28,333 nucleotides of DNA from a virus, in IMG/VR virus record IMGVR_UViG_3300044949_000170, positions 1-28,333 of that record; one strand, given 5' to 3'. Made by a program: the position numbers and the translations under genes. Below the pieces are notes generated by a model that did no database searches, was not told where the DNA came from, and was given only the letters and a program-made list of their open reading frames with translations. Numbering within the stretch: the first letter of the stretch is position 1; the number at the start of each line of letters is the position of its first letter. Below are positions 19,638-27,395 of the stretch, in pieces.

Positions 19638-22600
19638 ATGATAGGAAAAAAGATTAACCAATTAGCGACCGAGTTAGCACCAGTTAGTACCGATTTAACT
19701 ATTATAGGCGACCCGATTAGTGGAGTAAGTAAGAAGATTACACTTGCACAATTAGGGGCGATATTTAGCGGTGCAGTTAGCTTTTATACTGACTTAGCTT
19801 CGTTCCCTGCAACGGGCGATATTAATGTGATCTATTGTGCTAAAGACACTCAGAAACTTTATTTATGGAGTGGCTCGGCTTATGTTGAAGTATTCCCTTC
19901 ACAAGCTTTATTAGATACTTATCAATTAAGAAGTGAAAAGGGTAACGCTAATGGTTATGCTTCTTTAGATAGTGGCGGTAAAGTTCCTATCAGTCAATTA
20001 CCAAGTTCTATTATGGAATACAAAGGAACTTGGAACGCAGCGACTAACACCCCAACACTTGCGAATGGAACGGGCGACACGGGAGATGTTTATATTTGTA
20101 ACGTAGCAGGAACAGTAAACTTTGGCGCAGGTCCTTTGACTTTTGCGGTGGGAGATTATGTGATCTATTCAGGAAGTATTTGGCAGCGTTCAAGCGGTGC
20201 GGTGGGTACTGTAACAAGCGTAGCTGCAACTATTACAGGGGATAGCCTTACAATTAGCGGTTCTCCCGTAACTACTTCGGGAACTTTAGCTTTTGCTTTT
20301 AATGGCACAACGGCTCAGTATATTCGTGGTAATGGTACACTTGCTACCTTCCCTTCTTTAACGGGTTTTGTTCCGTACACGGGGGCGACTGCAAACGTAG
20401 ATTTAGGAACGCACACTTTACTTGCTAAAAATTTAGTAATTAATCATTCAAGCGGTAGCGGAGTTGCTGCATCAATTACTAAGGGCGGTAGCGGAGAGGC
20501 TTTAACTGTTGTTAAGAGTTCGGGAAGCGGCAACGCTGCATCTATTACGGGTGGTGTTACTTTACTTGATGAATTACATTTAAATACTGATTTAGCCGAT
20601 GCCTATATTGCAAGTGCTACGAATTGGAACGCTGCATACAACGATAAAATAAATAGTGCTGCGGTAACGGGTACTACAACAAAGACCTTAACACTTACAC
20701 AACAAGACGGGGGAACAATAACGGCTTCTTGGACTGACGATAACACCGATGCAGTAACAAGCGTATTCGGTAGAACAGGTGCAGTTGTGGCAGCAAGTGG
20801 CGATTATACAACGGCACAAGTAACGGAAAGCGGTAACCTTTATTTTACGAATGCTCGTGCTATTGCAAGTACCTTAACGGGTTACACAAGCGGAGCAGGT
20901 ACTATAACTTCAAGCGATAGTATTTTAAGTGCGATACAAAAGTTAAACGGAAATATCGGTGCTTTAACTACGGGTGTATCAAGTGTAAACGGGTTAACGG
21001 GTGCGGTTACTTTAACAACATCTAATATAGCAGAAGGTACTAACCTTTATTATACCGAGGCAAGAGTAAGTGCTAATACAGATGTAGCAGCGAATACGGC
21101 AGCAAGACACAACGCAGTAACAATAGGCACGGCTAATGGTCTTAGCTTATCTACTCAGGTTTTAAGTTTAGGTTTAGCATCGGGTTCTACAACGGGTGCG
21201 CTTTCAAGTACCGATTGGAATACGTTTAATAACAAGACAAGTAACACGGGTACAGTAACAAGTGTTGGTTTATCTTCTGCAACAAGCGGAGTAACTATTG
21301 GCTCTACACCTATTACAACAAGTGGAACTATTACTTTAGCTATTGCAACTGCAAGTGGTTCTCAACAAGGTTTATTATCAAGCACCGATTGGACTACATT
21401 TAACAACAAACAAAACGCTTTAACCAATCCAGTAACGGGAACAGGTACTACTAACTACCTACCTAAGTTTACAGGTGCAAGTACAATAGGGGATAGTCAG
21501 ATATTTGATAATGGAACTAATGTTGGTATCGGAACTGCATCTCCAACAACAAAATTATCTGTTTATGCTGCTACCGGAGGTTCAACTACTGGCTTAACTG
21601 TTAATGGCTCAAGCAATATGTTGAATTTGTTTGGTTCATCAAGTACGGGCGCAGGGGTTATTTTTGATGCAACAGATGGAACAGTAGGAAGCGCAACTGC
21701 AGTTCCTATGATTTATCGTTTAGGTGGAACAGAGAGAATGCGTCTTGACGCTTCAGGTAATTTAGGATTAGGAGTTACACCGAGTGCGTGGGGAAGTTCA
21801 GCAATAGCTTTACAAATAAGAAATGGGTCAATTTGGAATTATAATAATTCAGATAACTTAATTATAGCATCAAATAATTATTTTGATGTAACAAATGCCG
21901 CTTACAGATATGTAATTACAGGATTTGCAAGTGAATATACACAAGACCAAGGTAAGCATATTTGGAAAACAGCTCCTTCAGGTACGGCAGGTAACGCTAT
22001 ATCCTTTACCCAAGCAATGACGTTAAATGCTTCAGGTAATTTATCAATAGGAAACACTAATGATACATATAAGCTTGATGTAAGTGGTACAGGTAGATTT
22101 GCTGCTTCATATACTGCAAGTGGAAGTGTAGCAATAGAAACTTGGCAAAGAGTAGGTGGTGCGGTTTCTGCTGATATGACCTATAATGATGCTAATACAT
22201 CAATGAATTTTGGTACAAGTACTTCGCATACATTAAATATAAAAACAAATAATACAACGGCTTTATCAATAGCATCAGGTGGAGCAGCTACATTCTCAAG
22301 TAGTGTAACGGCACAACAAAGTAAATTTTGGGATGGAACACAAGGTTTGTTTATAGGAGCATTTACAGGGGGGTCAGGATTTGGTGCTATTTATCCAACA
22401 ACTGTTACTCCTTCAAACTCAAATCACGCATTTGCAGCATCAAGTGGTGCAACAGTAATAAACACAGGAGCAAGTGGTATTATAGATTTAGAAATTAATA
22501 CTACATCTGCACTATATATTGCTAATAATCGTAACGTAGGTATAGGTACTACATCGCCAAGTTCATTTTTACATATCGGTACTTACGCAAGTTCAGGAAA

Positions 22601-23246
22601 ATATATTGATAGTTCAACACTTCCAAACACTCCAAGCAATTACTTATTAACCTTAACACCTCCAAGTACAACAAATTATTATGGAGGAGGCATTGGATGG
22701 TCAGAAGGAACTAATACAGCAGCAAGTATAAATGCTTATGATGATGGAGCAGGAGGTGCATTAGGGTTAGTTATTGCTACTGGTAATAATACAACTCTTA
22801 CTGAACGTATGCGCATAACAAGTGGGGGTAATGTAGGTATAGGTACTACATCGCCAAGTGAGAAGCTTGATGTAAACGGAAACATTAAAGCTTCGAATTT
22901 ATATAGTGGAACTTATACTCCTACACTATCATCAGTATATAATATTGCATCTTCAACTGCTTTTGTATGTCAATATATGAGAGTAGGAAATGTAGTAACT
23001 GTTAGTGGTGTAATAAATGTAACGGCAACTGCTACAAATACTTGGACAAGAATATCAATGACATTACCTATATCTTCTAATTTTGATTTTTCATATAGAG
23101 CAGGTGGTGGCGGTGGTGCAAATTCTACAAATAATGTTTGTGTTATTTTAGCAGGTGCATCAACAAGCGTAGTTTATTTAGATGCTTATCCAAATTCAAC
23201 AAATAGTTTAAGTTATTATTTTAGTTATACTTATCAAATTATATAA
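19638..23246 (+). CDS. Tail fibre / receptor-binding protein, 1202 aa
   Basis: A very long Gly/Thr/Ser/Ala-rich protein that probably forms the trimeric host-binding fibre. The N-terminus (MIGKKINQLATELAPVSTDL) and the run up to residue 130 form an attachment region. Then come many short shaft repeats: GTVTSV twice, SSTDWNTFNNKTS / SSTDWTTFNNKQN, YYTEAR, and five GN(V/L)-G-(I/L)G-type units at residues about 625-1075 (VGIGTASPTTKLSV, LGLGVTPSAW, LSIGNTNDTYKLDVSG, VGIGTTSPSSFLHIG, VGIGTTSPSEKLDVNG). The C-terminus (about 1085-1202) is a beta-rich tip starting GTYTPTLSSV with QYMRVGNVVTVSG. No S74 self-cleaving chaperone domain is visible. The later half looks more AT-rich than the first, consistent with tip exchange. 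Confidence 0.85.
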   Translation: MIGKKINQLATELAPVSTDLTIIGDPISGVSKKITLAQLGAIFSGAVSFYTDLASFPATGDINVIYCAKDTQKLYLWSGSAYVEVFPSQALLDTYQLRSEKGNANGYASLDSGGKVPISQLPSSIMEYKGTWNAATNTPTLANGTGDTGDVYICNVAGTVNFGAGPLTFAVGDYVIYSGSIWQRSSGAVGTVTSVAATITGDSLTISGSPVTTSGTLAFAFNGTTAQYIRGNGTLATFPSLTGFVPYTGATANVDLGTHTLLAKNLVINHSSGSGVAASITKGGSGEALTVVKSSGSGNAASITGGVTLLDELHLNTDLADAYIASATNWNAAYNDKINSAAVTGTTTKTLTLTQQDGGTITASWTDDNTDAVTSVFGRTGAVVAASGDYTTAQVTESGNLYFTNARAIASTLTGYTSGAGTITSSDSILSAIQKLNGNIGALTTGVSSVNGLTGAVTLTTSNIAEGTNLYYTEARVSANTDVAANTAARHNAVTIGTANGLSLSTQVLSLGLASGSTTGALSSTDWNTFNNKTSNTGTVTSVGLSSATSGVTIGSTPITTSGTITLAIATASGSQQGLLSSTDWTTFNNKQNALTNPVTGTGTTNYLPKFTGASTIGDSQIFDNGTNVGIGTASPTTKLSVYAATGGSTTGLTVNGSSNMLNLFGSSSTGAGVIFDATDGTVGSATAVPMIYRLGGTERMRLDASGNLGLGVTPSAWGSSAIALQIRNGSIWNYNNSDNLIIASNNYFDVTNAAYRYVITGFASEYTQDQGKHIWKTAPSGTAGNAISFTQAMTLNASGNLSIGNTNDTYKLDVSGTGRFAASYTASGSVAIETWQRVGGAVSADMTYNDANTSMNFGTSTSHTLNIKTNNTTALSIASGGAATFSSSVTAQQSKFWDGTQGLFIGAFTGGSGFGAIYPTTVTPSNSNHAFAASSGATVINTGASGIIDLEINTTSALYIANNRNVGIGTTSPSSFLHIGTYASSGKYIDSSTLPNTPSNYLLTLTPPSTTNYYGGGIGWSEGTNTAASINAYDDGAGGALGLVIATGNNTTLTERMRITSGGNVGIGTTSPSEKLDVNGNIKASNLYSGTYTPTLSSVYNIASSTAFVCQYMRVGNVVTVSGVINVTATATNTWTRISMTLPISSNFDFSYRAGGGGGANSTNNVCVILAGASTSVVYLDAYPNSTNSLSYYFSYTYQII
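22536..22859 (+). repeat. Two exact 27-bp direct repeats within tail fibre gene
   Basis: The 27 bases at 22536-22562 are repeated exactly at 22833-22859 (core GTAGGTATAGGTACTACATC plus GCCAAGT). They encode the VGIGTTSPS unit. The identity at every codon position suggests recent duplication or gene conversion, and recombination between the copies would delete 297 bp in frame. Confidence 0.85.
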
Positions 23247-23247
23247 A

Positions 23248-23640
23248 ATGGCATTAGAAACAAAATGGCTTATTAGCCAAATGGACACCGCACCAAGCGA
23301 AGATGGTTTAACCGATGTAGTAAAAACAGTACATTGGAGATACGAAGGAAAAGACGGAGAATACACCGCAGAAGTTTACGGAGCAATGGCTTGTGCTACT
23401 CCTTCGGAAACCGACTTTACTGCTTACGAAGATTTAACTTACGAGCAAGTATGCGAGTGGTTAGTTGCAGGTAACAACGTAGAAGCTATGGACTTAAACT
23501 TAGCTACTCAGATTGAGAACCTTAAAAACCCACCAATCGTAAATTTACCTTTGCCGTTTAGCAATCCACAATTATCTTTACAAATAAAAAACAACGAAAA
23601 TGAAGTACAAACAACTCAAACAATTAGTGCAGAACATTAA
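23248..23640 (+). CDS. Conserved phage protein downstream of tail fibre (DUF7936-like)
   Basis: A 130-aa acidic protein. The N-terminal part, WLISQMDTAPSEDGLTDVVK followed by TVHWRYEGKDG, with EVYGAMACATP and TAYEDLTYEQVCEWL, matches a small family I recall next to tail fibre genes in diverse phages (DUF7936, uncertain number). The C-terminal third (NPPIVNLPLPF) is proline-rich. There is no recognised enzymatic motif. It begins one base after the fibre stop and may be a fibre-assembly or tail accessory protein. The 3' end overlaps the next gene by 41 bases in another frame. Confidence 0.6.
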   Translation: MALETKWLISQMDTAPSEDGLTDVVKTVHWRYEGKDGEYTAEVYGAMACATPSETDFTAYEDLTYEQVCEWLVAGNNVEAMDLNLATQIENLKNPPIVNLPLPFSNPQLSLQIKNNENEVQTTQTISAEH

Positions 23641-23986
23641 TGCAGTAATCGAAAACCAAGAAACAAAAGTAGCTAAGAAGCTTGTAAAAGTTTATGAGAA
23701 GGTTAAAAAGTATCACGAAGATTACAACTCACAACTTGAGGAACTTCGTTTGGATAACGCTTCAGTAGACGAAAAAGGTATTTTAGTGCTTACAGAAAAA
23801 GGAGATTACAAGTTCTCAAAAGAAGGCATCAAGAAGCTGACTAAAGATATTGATGCGCTAAATGATAAAGAATTTGATTTTCAAATAATTAACGTAGTCA
23901 ATCCCCAGGGCTTAGAAGATTTTACTTTCTTACAAGATTGGACTACTGGCATAGAATTTAACAAACAAGAAGAAGAAGAACTATAA
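23600..23986 (+). CDS. Coiled-coil hypothetical protein, 128 aa
   Basis: A 128-aa charged protein with a Lys/Gln/Glu-rich N-terminal helix (MKYKQLKQLVQNINAVIENQ, then KLVKVYEKVKKYHEDY), a middle acidic unit (DNASVDEKGILVLTEKGDYK) and a C-terminus ending in a run of glutamates (NKQEEEEL). No family recognised. The start lies 41 bases inside the previous gene. Its stop overlaps the ATG of the first lysis-cassette gene (TAATG), so it is the entry to that operon. A tail accessory role or a chaperone for the fibre is possible but not shown. Confidence 0.6.
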   Translation: MKYKQLKQLVQNINAVIENQETKVAKKLVKVYEKVKKYHEDYNSQLEELRLDNASVDEKGILVLTEKGDYKFSKEGIKKLTKDIDALNDKEFDFQIINVVNPQGLEDFTFLQDWTTGIEFNKQEEEEL

Positions 23987-24156
23987 TGGAAAATAACCAC
24001 CAAGCAGACCAATCAACAATCGTATCAGTAATTAGTGCTATTTTAAGCCTATCGGATATTCAACCGCTATTCACATTGATTGCAAGTTTGGTGGCTATTA
24101 TTTCCGGTCTTATGGCTATCCGTTACTATTACAAAATGACTAAAAAGCTTAAATGA
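23986..24156 (+). CDS. Small membrane protein, 56 aa (holin candidate)
   Basis: An ORF starting ATG 23986 (TAATG with the previous stop) and ending TGA 24154-24156, overlapping the next ATG. The first 20 residues are polar, then there is one long hydrophobic helix (PLFTLIASLVAIISGLMAIR) and a basic end (YYYKMTKKLK). A short protein of this shape at the head of a lysis operon could be a pinholin-like or antiholin protein. The weakly hydrophobic N-terminal segment ISAILSLSDI could be a second, surface helix. I have no family match. Confidence 0.65.
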   Translation: MENNHQADQSTIVSVISAILSLSDIQPLFTLIASLVAIISGLMAIRYYYKMTKKLK

Positions 24157-24584
24157 GATTAATTTTTTTAGCCTTATTACTTACTTCGTGTGCTTCAGTA
24201 AAGAAGGCATCGGAGCGATTAGATAGCACTGTTGTCAAAACATTTGATAGTGTGCGTGTGGTTGTTTTTGATAGTGTTACCAAAGTAGTAGAAAAGGAAG
24301 AGTATTTTACCAAGACAATAACTTACTACGATACTTTGTGGGTTACTAAGGATAGTATGATTACAATTCCTAAGTACACGGAGACCTACACAAGAGGCAC
24401 AAAAGAGAAACAAACGGATAGTAAGCAGACCAAGACGGACTCAATGGCTCTCAGTCGCACAGAAAGTACCCAAATTTCGAAGATAACTAAAACTAAGGAT
24501 AAGTCCTTTAGCGAATTTTATAAGGCTCTAATTGCGCTTATATTGATAATTACGCTAATCTTATTCTTTTGGAAAAGGAAATAA
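24153..24584 (+). CDS. Unimolecular spanin-like lipoprotein
   Basis: A 143-aa protein with both ends membrane-bound. The N-terminal signal (MRLIFLALLLTSC) has the lipobox LTSC with C13 as the lipidated residue, so the N-terminus should be anchored to the outer membrane. Residues about 125-140 (ALIALILIITLILFFW) are a C-terminal inner-membrane helix with a basic KRK end. The periplasmic middle is Thr/Ser/Val/Lys-rich, with alternating beta-like strands (VVKTFDSVRVVVFDSV). This is the topology of T1 gp11 u-spanin, which fuses the two membranes after the endolysin degrades the wall. There is no two-gene Rz/Rz1 arrangement. It overlaps the small membrane protein by four bases and ends one base before the holin. 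Confidence 0.78.
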   Translation: MRLIFLALLLTSCASVKKASERLDSTVVKTFDSVRVVVFDSVTKVVEKEEYFTKTITYYDTLWVTKDSMITIPKYTETYTRGTKEKQTDSKQTKTDSMALSRTESTQISKITKTKDKSFSEFYKALIALILIITLILFFWKRK

Positions 24585-24585
24585 T

Positions 24586-24921
24586 TTGGACAAGTTAATA
24601 AATAGCTTCATCAATGGGGGGTGGGTAGTTTTGCTTATTGGTGCAGCAGGTATGGTAGCAAGGCTTGTTACAACTAATGAAGAGCAATCTATTAGAGATA
24701 TCTTTAAAAAAATGATAAGTTCTATGATTGCATCTCTTATTGCTTGGTTTATTATGGAGCAGTTTGAAGTTGAGTCGATGTACAAGGCTATCGCTTATGG
24801 CTTAGTTGGTTTAAATAGCCCTGAGATAATACAAGGGGTATTAAAAATAAGTAGTCAATTTGCAGCAGACCCTATGTCTTTTATGAAAAAAGAACAACCA
24901 AAACCAAAACGAAAACGATGA
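24586..24921 (+). CDS. Holin (LydA-like, PF16083-type), TTG start
   Basis: A 111-aa protein starting at TTG 24586, one base after the u-spanin stop. It shows hydrophobic stretches GGWVVLLIGAAGMVARLV (residues 11-28), MIASLIAWFIMEQF (about 47-60) and MYKAIAYGLVGLNSPEIIQG (about 65-84), then an amphipathic helix and a basic Lys/Arg-Pro tail (KKEQPKPKRKR). This pattern matches LydA-type class holins of tailed phages: GAAG-type turn in the first helix and a Gly-Leu-rich last helix. It would form the inner-membrane lesion releasing the endolysin. A second holin candidate is at 26439. Which one acts as holin and which as antiholin cannot be told. Confidence 0.75.
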   Translation: MDKLINSFINGGWVVLLIGAAGMVARLVTTNEEQSIRDIFKKMISSMIASLIAWFIMEQFEVESMYKAIAYGLVGLNSPEIIQGVLKISSQFAADPMSFMKKEQPKPKRKR

Positions 24922-25550
24922 AAAACACATTACTAATTATTCTTACTGCAATAATTTTGACTATTGCAGGGTTTGGTAAATATGTAGAATACACAATTAA
25001 AAAGACGGCAACAAGCGTTTACCAAGATAGATTAGTACCGCAACCTTATTTGAGCCGCAAATTTGATTATTACGGCTCAGCAATACAAGACCAAATTAAA
25101 GTTATTAAAGGCGGCAAAATCGATTTAGTTGCTATCCAAAAAGAAAAGGAGATTACAGATACAATGTGGGCTGCTTACTTAAAGACATTCCAAACACCAG
25201 AAGAGAAAGAAGTAAGCGATAAAGCGCAAATGTATATTACCGAAGCTGATAATTATTTTGCTCAAATATCGGCAGACGGCATAGTTAATGATGAGGAAGC
25301 CAAAGAAATGGATAAAAAGATTTATCCTGTTTTAGAGTATGTGAACGATTTAATAGACATTCAAACAACAATAGGGGCAAAGGAAACCAAAGGAATGATA
25401 ACCTTGCTTAACAAGTTCTCTCATTTTATGATAGGTGCTATTGCTTTAGCTATTGCTTTACTTGGTTCTATTGTATATGATATGTTTAAAAAGAAGAAAG
25501 TTGTAAAAAAGCCTATCAAAAAAGCTGCTACTAAAAAGAAAAAGAAATGA
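24918..25550 (+). CDS. Orphan four-helix-bundle (4HB_MCP-type) sensor protein
   Basis: A 210-aa membrane protein shaped like the sensing half of a chemoreceptor. Residues 4-20 (TLLIILTAIILTIAGFG) are a signal anchor. Residues 22-165 are a helical periplasmic domain that starts TATSVYQDRLVPQPYLSRKF, closely matching the YxDRLVP entry of the 4HB_MCP ligand-binding domain, and continues with helices such as EEKEVSDKAQMYITEADNYF and the acidic loop ISADGIVNDEEAKEM. Residues 170-190 (FMIGAIALAIALLGSIVYDM) are a second membrane helix. Only a 20-residue tail with 13 lysines follows, so HAMP and signalling domains are absent. Overlaps of four bases with the holin and with the next gene place it inside the lysis operon, suggesting a timing sensor or antiholin-like regulator. 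That role is inference. Confidence 0.72.
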   Translation: MKNTLLIILTAIILTIAGFGKYVEYTIKKTATSVYQDRLVPQPYLSRKFDYYGSAIQDQIKVIKGGKIDLVAIQKEKEITDTMWAAYLKTFQTPEEKEVSDKAQMYITEADNYFAQISADGIVNDEEAKEMDKKIYPVLEYVNDLIDIQTTIGAKETKGMITLLNKFSHFMIGAIALAIALLGSIVYDMFKKKKVVKKPIKKAATKKKKK

Positions 25551-25981
25551 GATTAATAGCAATAATATGCTTGTTTTTTGCGTTAAAAGGCAATGCTCAA
25601 TATTATGTTATGGCTGCTCCAAACGTAGCTTTTAACACACCTTTAAACGATACTAAAAATTTATTAGGTGGAACTATTGAGGTTGGAAAGTATTTTGGCA
25701 AAACGGCAGTAGGTATCAATAGCGGTTGGTGGACTTATGATAGTAAAGATTTTTACCAAGAAATAATGGCTACGTTCCCTATATATGAAAACTTTAGCGT
25801 AAGTGCTGCGGTAGGATATTTTTACCATTATAAAGATATAACAATGGAATACGATTTTAATTACACTATTCCATTAAAAAAAGATTATTCATTTGTTTTA
25901 AGTTACGGAGCGCAAAGTGCCTTTGGTGGAACTTTTGGTGCGTATTCAATCGGTATTAATAAAGATTTTAAAATAAAATAA
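25547..25981 (+). CDS. Small outer-membrane beta-barrel-like protein
   Basis: A 144-aa exported protein with a clear signal peptide: MRLIAIICLFFALKGNAQ with cleavage after A17, a Bacteroidetes-style NA|Q site. The mature part alternates aromatic and glycine residues in beta strands: YYVMAAPNVAFNTPL, LLGGTIEVGKYFGKTAVGI, FSVSAAVGYFYHYK, ITMEYDFNYTIPL, SFVLSYGAQSAFGG and GAYSIGINKDFKIK. About eight amphipathic strands fit a small outer-membrane barrel. The C-terminal residue is Lys, not Phe, so barrel insertion by Bam is not certain. It lies between the sensor and the endolysin, overlapping the former by four bases and one base before the latter. It could weaken the outer membrane, block superinfection or support spanin function. 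Confidence 0.68.
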   Translation: MRLIAIICLFFALKGNAQYYVMAAPNVAFNTPLNDTKNLLGGTIEVGKYFGKTAVGINSGWWTYDSKDFYQEIMATFPIYENFSVSAAVGYFYHYKDITMEYDFNYTIPLKKDYSFVLSYGAQSAFGGTFGAYSIGINKDFKIK

Positions 25982-25982
25982 A

Positions 25983-26429
25983 ATGCAATTAAACGAGAAA
26001 GGGAAAGACCTAATTAAATTCTACGAAGGCTGCAAATTAGTGGCTTACAAATGCAGTGCTGCAAAAGATACAATCGGCTACGGGAATACTTTTTTTGAAG
26101 ATGGTAAACCTGTAAAGCCTGGCGATAAGATTACGCAAGAAAGAGCCAATGAGTTATTTGAGATTATAGCTAAAGAGTTTGCTGATAAGGTTGCTCCATT
26201 GGTTAAAAGTTCAGTTACACCTAATCAGTTCGCTGCTCTTACAAGCTTTGCCTATAACGCAGGTATCGGAAACCTAAAGAGTTCTACTTTACTAAAGAAG
26301 GTAAACGCTAACCCTAATGACCCTTCAATAGCTTTAGAGTTTGCTAAGTGGGATAAAGCAGGTGGCAAAGTTCTTGCAGGTCTTACAAAGCGTAGAGCAT
26401 CTGAGTCAAAATTATACTTCACACCTTAA
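25983..26429 (+). CDS. Endolysin, GH24 lysozyme (T4/P22 type)
   Basis: A 148-aa muramidase that cleaves the peptidoglycan MurNAc-GlcNAc bond. The catalytic signature is present: E15 in FYEGCKLVAY, then C24 nine residues later and T30 fifteen residues later, followed by GYGNT. This is the E-8-[D/C]-5-T triad, with Cys in place of the T4 Asp, as in several lambdoid GH24 enzymes. The conserved core follows: VTPNQFAALTSFAYNAGIGN near residues 80-99, and the C-terminal GLTKRRASESKLY. There is no signal peptide, so export depends on the holin. The length is standard. Confidence 0.95.
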   Translation: MQLNEKGKDLIKFYEGCKLVAYKCSAAKDTIGYGNTFFEDGKPVKPGDKITQERANELFEIIAKEFADKVAPLVKSSVTPNQFAALTSFAYNAGIGNLKSSTLLKKVNANPNDPSIALEFAKWDKAGGKVLAGLTKRRASESKLYFTP

Positions 26430-26438
26430 ATATAAAAT

Positions 26439-26657
26439 ATGAAATGGTTAGCCAATTTATTATCAGACGAAAGAGGTAGCGTGTCTACAAAGCGAGTGAT
26501 TGCTTTACTATCGGCTTTGTTTATCTGTGTTACCTTATTAGCTAATAGCTTCACGCATCAAGAGATTGCCCCTTCGGATAAACTTGTAGATGCCGTAATG
26601 GTTATTTGCATAGCTGCAATGGGTACTACTACAATAGATAAATTCAGCCAAAAATAA
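26439..26657 (+). CDS. Two-TM membrane protein, holin-like, 72 aa
   Basis: A 72-aa protein with a polar cytoplasmic N-terminus (MKWLANLLSDERGSVSTKR), a first hydrophobic helix (VIALLSALFICVTLLANSF), a short loop (HQEIAPSDK) and a second helix (LVDAVMVICIAAMGTTTIDK). The pattern DERGxVSxKR followed by two helices is one I recall in many Bacteroidetes phages beside the lysozyme gene. It is likely a second holin or an antiholin partner of the LydA-like protein. It follows the endolysin by nine bases and precedes the exonuclease by three. No RBS is visible. Confidence 0.7.
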   Translation: MKWLANLLSDERGSVSTKRVIALLSALFICVTLLANSFTHQEIAPSDKLVDAVMVICIAAMGTTTIDKFSQK

Positions 26658-26660
26658 ACA

Positions 26661-27395
26661 ATGCTAAAATCAAAACGCAAACGCCTATTCTTTGACATCG
26701 AAACCTCGCCCAACGTTGGCTTTTTCTGGAGTGCAGGATATAAGCTTAATGTAACGGCTGATAGCATAATACAAGAACGTGCTATTATTTGTATTTGTTA
26801 CAAATGGGAAGATGAAAAAGAAGTTTACTTTTTACAATGGGATAGCAAACAGAACGATAAAAAGATGCTACAAAGTTTTATCGAAGTAGCAAACACGGCT
26901 TCGGAATTAGTAGGGCATAATGGCGACAAGTTCGACCTTGCGTGGATAAGAACCAGGTGCTTGTTTCATAAGATTGAAATGTTCCCTTCTTACGTTACTA
27001 TTGATACGTTAAAAGTAGCAAGGCAAAAGTTTAGATTTAATAGCAACAAGCTTAATTACATAGCTGACTATTTAGGCATTGGCACTAAGATAAAGACCGA
27101 ATATAGTTTATGGAAAGACATCGTTCTGCATAAGGACAAAGTGGCTATGGCTAAAATGATTAAGTACTGCCAAAAAGATGTTGTGTTATTAGAACAAGTA
27201 TTTAACGCACTTAAAAACCACATAGAACCTAAAACACATTACGGAGTTATATTTGGACAAGACCGAGGCTCTTGCCCTGAATGTGGTAGCGATGATTTAA
27301 CAATTCAAATGAGGCGCACAACCGCAACCGGAGTAAAGAAGATATTATTCAAGTGCAAAACTTGTTTTAAGATACATAGCAAAACCGACAAATAA
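26661..27395 (+). CDS. DEDDy 3'-5' exonuclease with C-terminal zinc ribbon
   Basis: A 244-aa RNase H-like nuclease of the DnaQ/PolB-exonuclease group. Exo I is RLFFDIETSPN with D12 and E14, Exo II is LVGHNGDKFDLAWI with D92, and Exo III is YCQKDVVLLEQVF with Y169 and D173, so all four acidic residues plus the tyrosine are present. A C-terminal zinc ribbon has C205-C208 (CPEC) and C232-C235 (CKTC), which may bind DNA or a partner. It could proofread or process DNA ends during replication or recombination. It begins immediately after the lysis cassette and marks the switch to DNA-metabolism genes. Confident on fold, unsure of substrate. Confidence 0.82.
   Translation: MLKSKRKRLFFDIETSPNVGFFWSAGYKLNVTADSIIQERAIICICYKWEDEKEVYFLQWDSKQNDKKMLQSFIEVANTASELVGHNGDKFDLAWIRTRCLFHKIEMFPSYVTIDTLKVARQKFRFNSNKLNYIADYLGIGTKIKTEYSLWKDIVLHKDKVAMAKMIKYCQKDVVLLEQVFNALKNHIEPKTHYGVIFGQDRGSCPECGSDDLTIQMRRTTATGVKKILFKCKTCFKIHSKTDK

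Noticed and set aside
22536-22859. 27-bp direct repeats as phage attachment sites
   Set aside because: They are inside the fibre coding sequence in the same frame and encode the same shaft motif, so protein repeat structure explains them. No integrase is seen.
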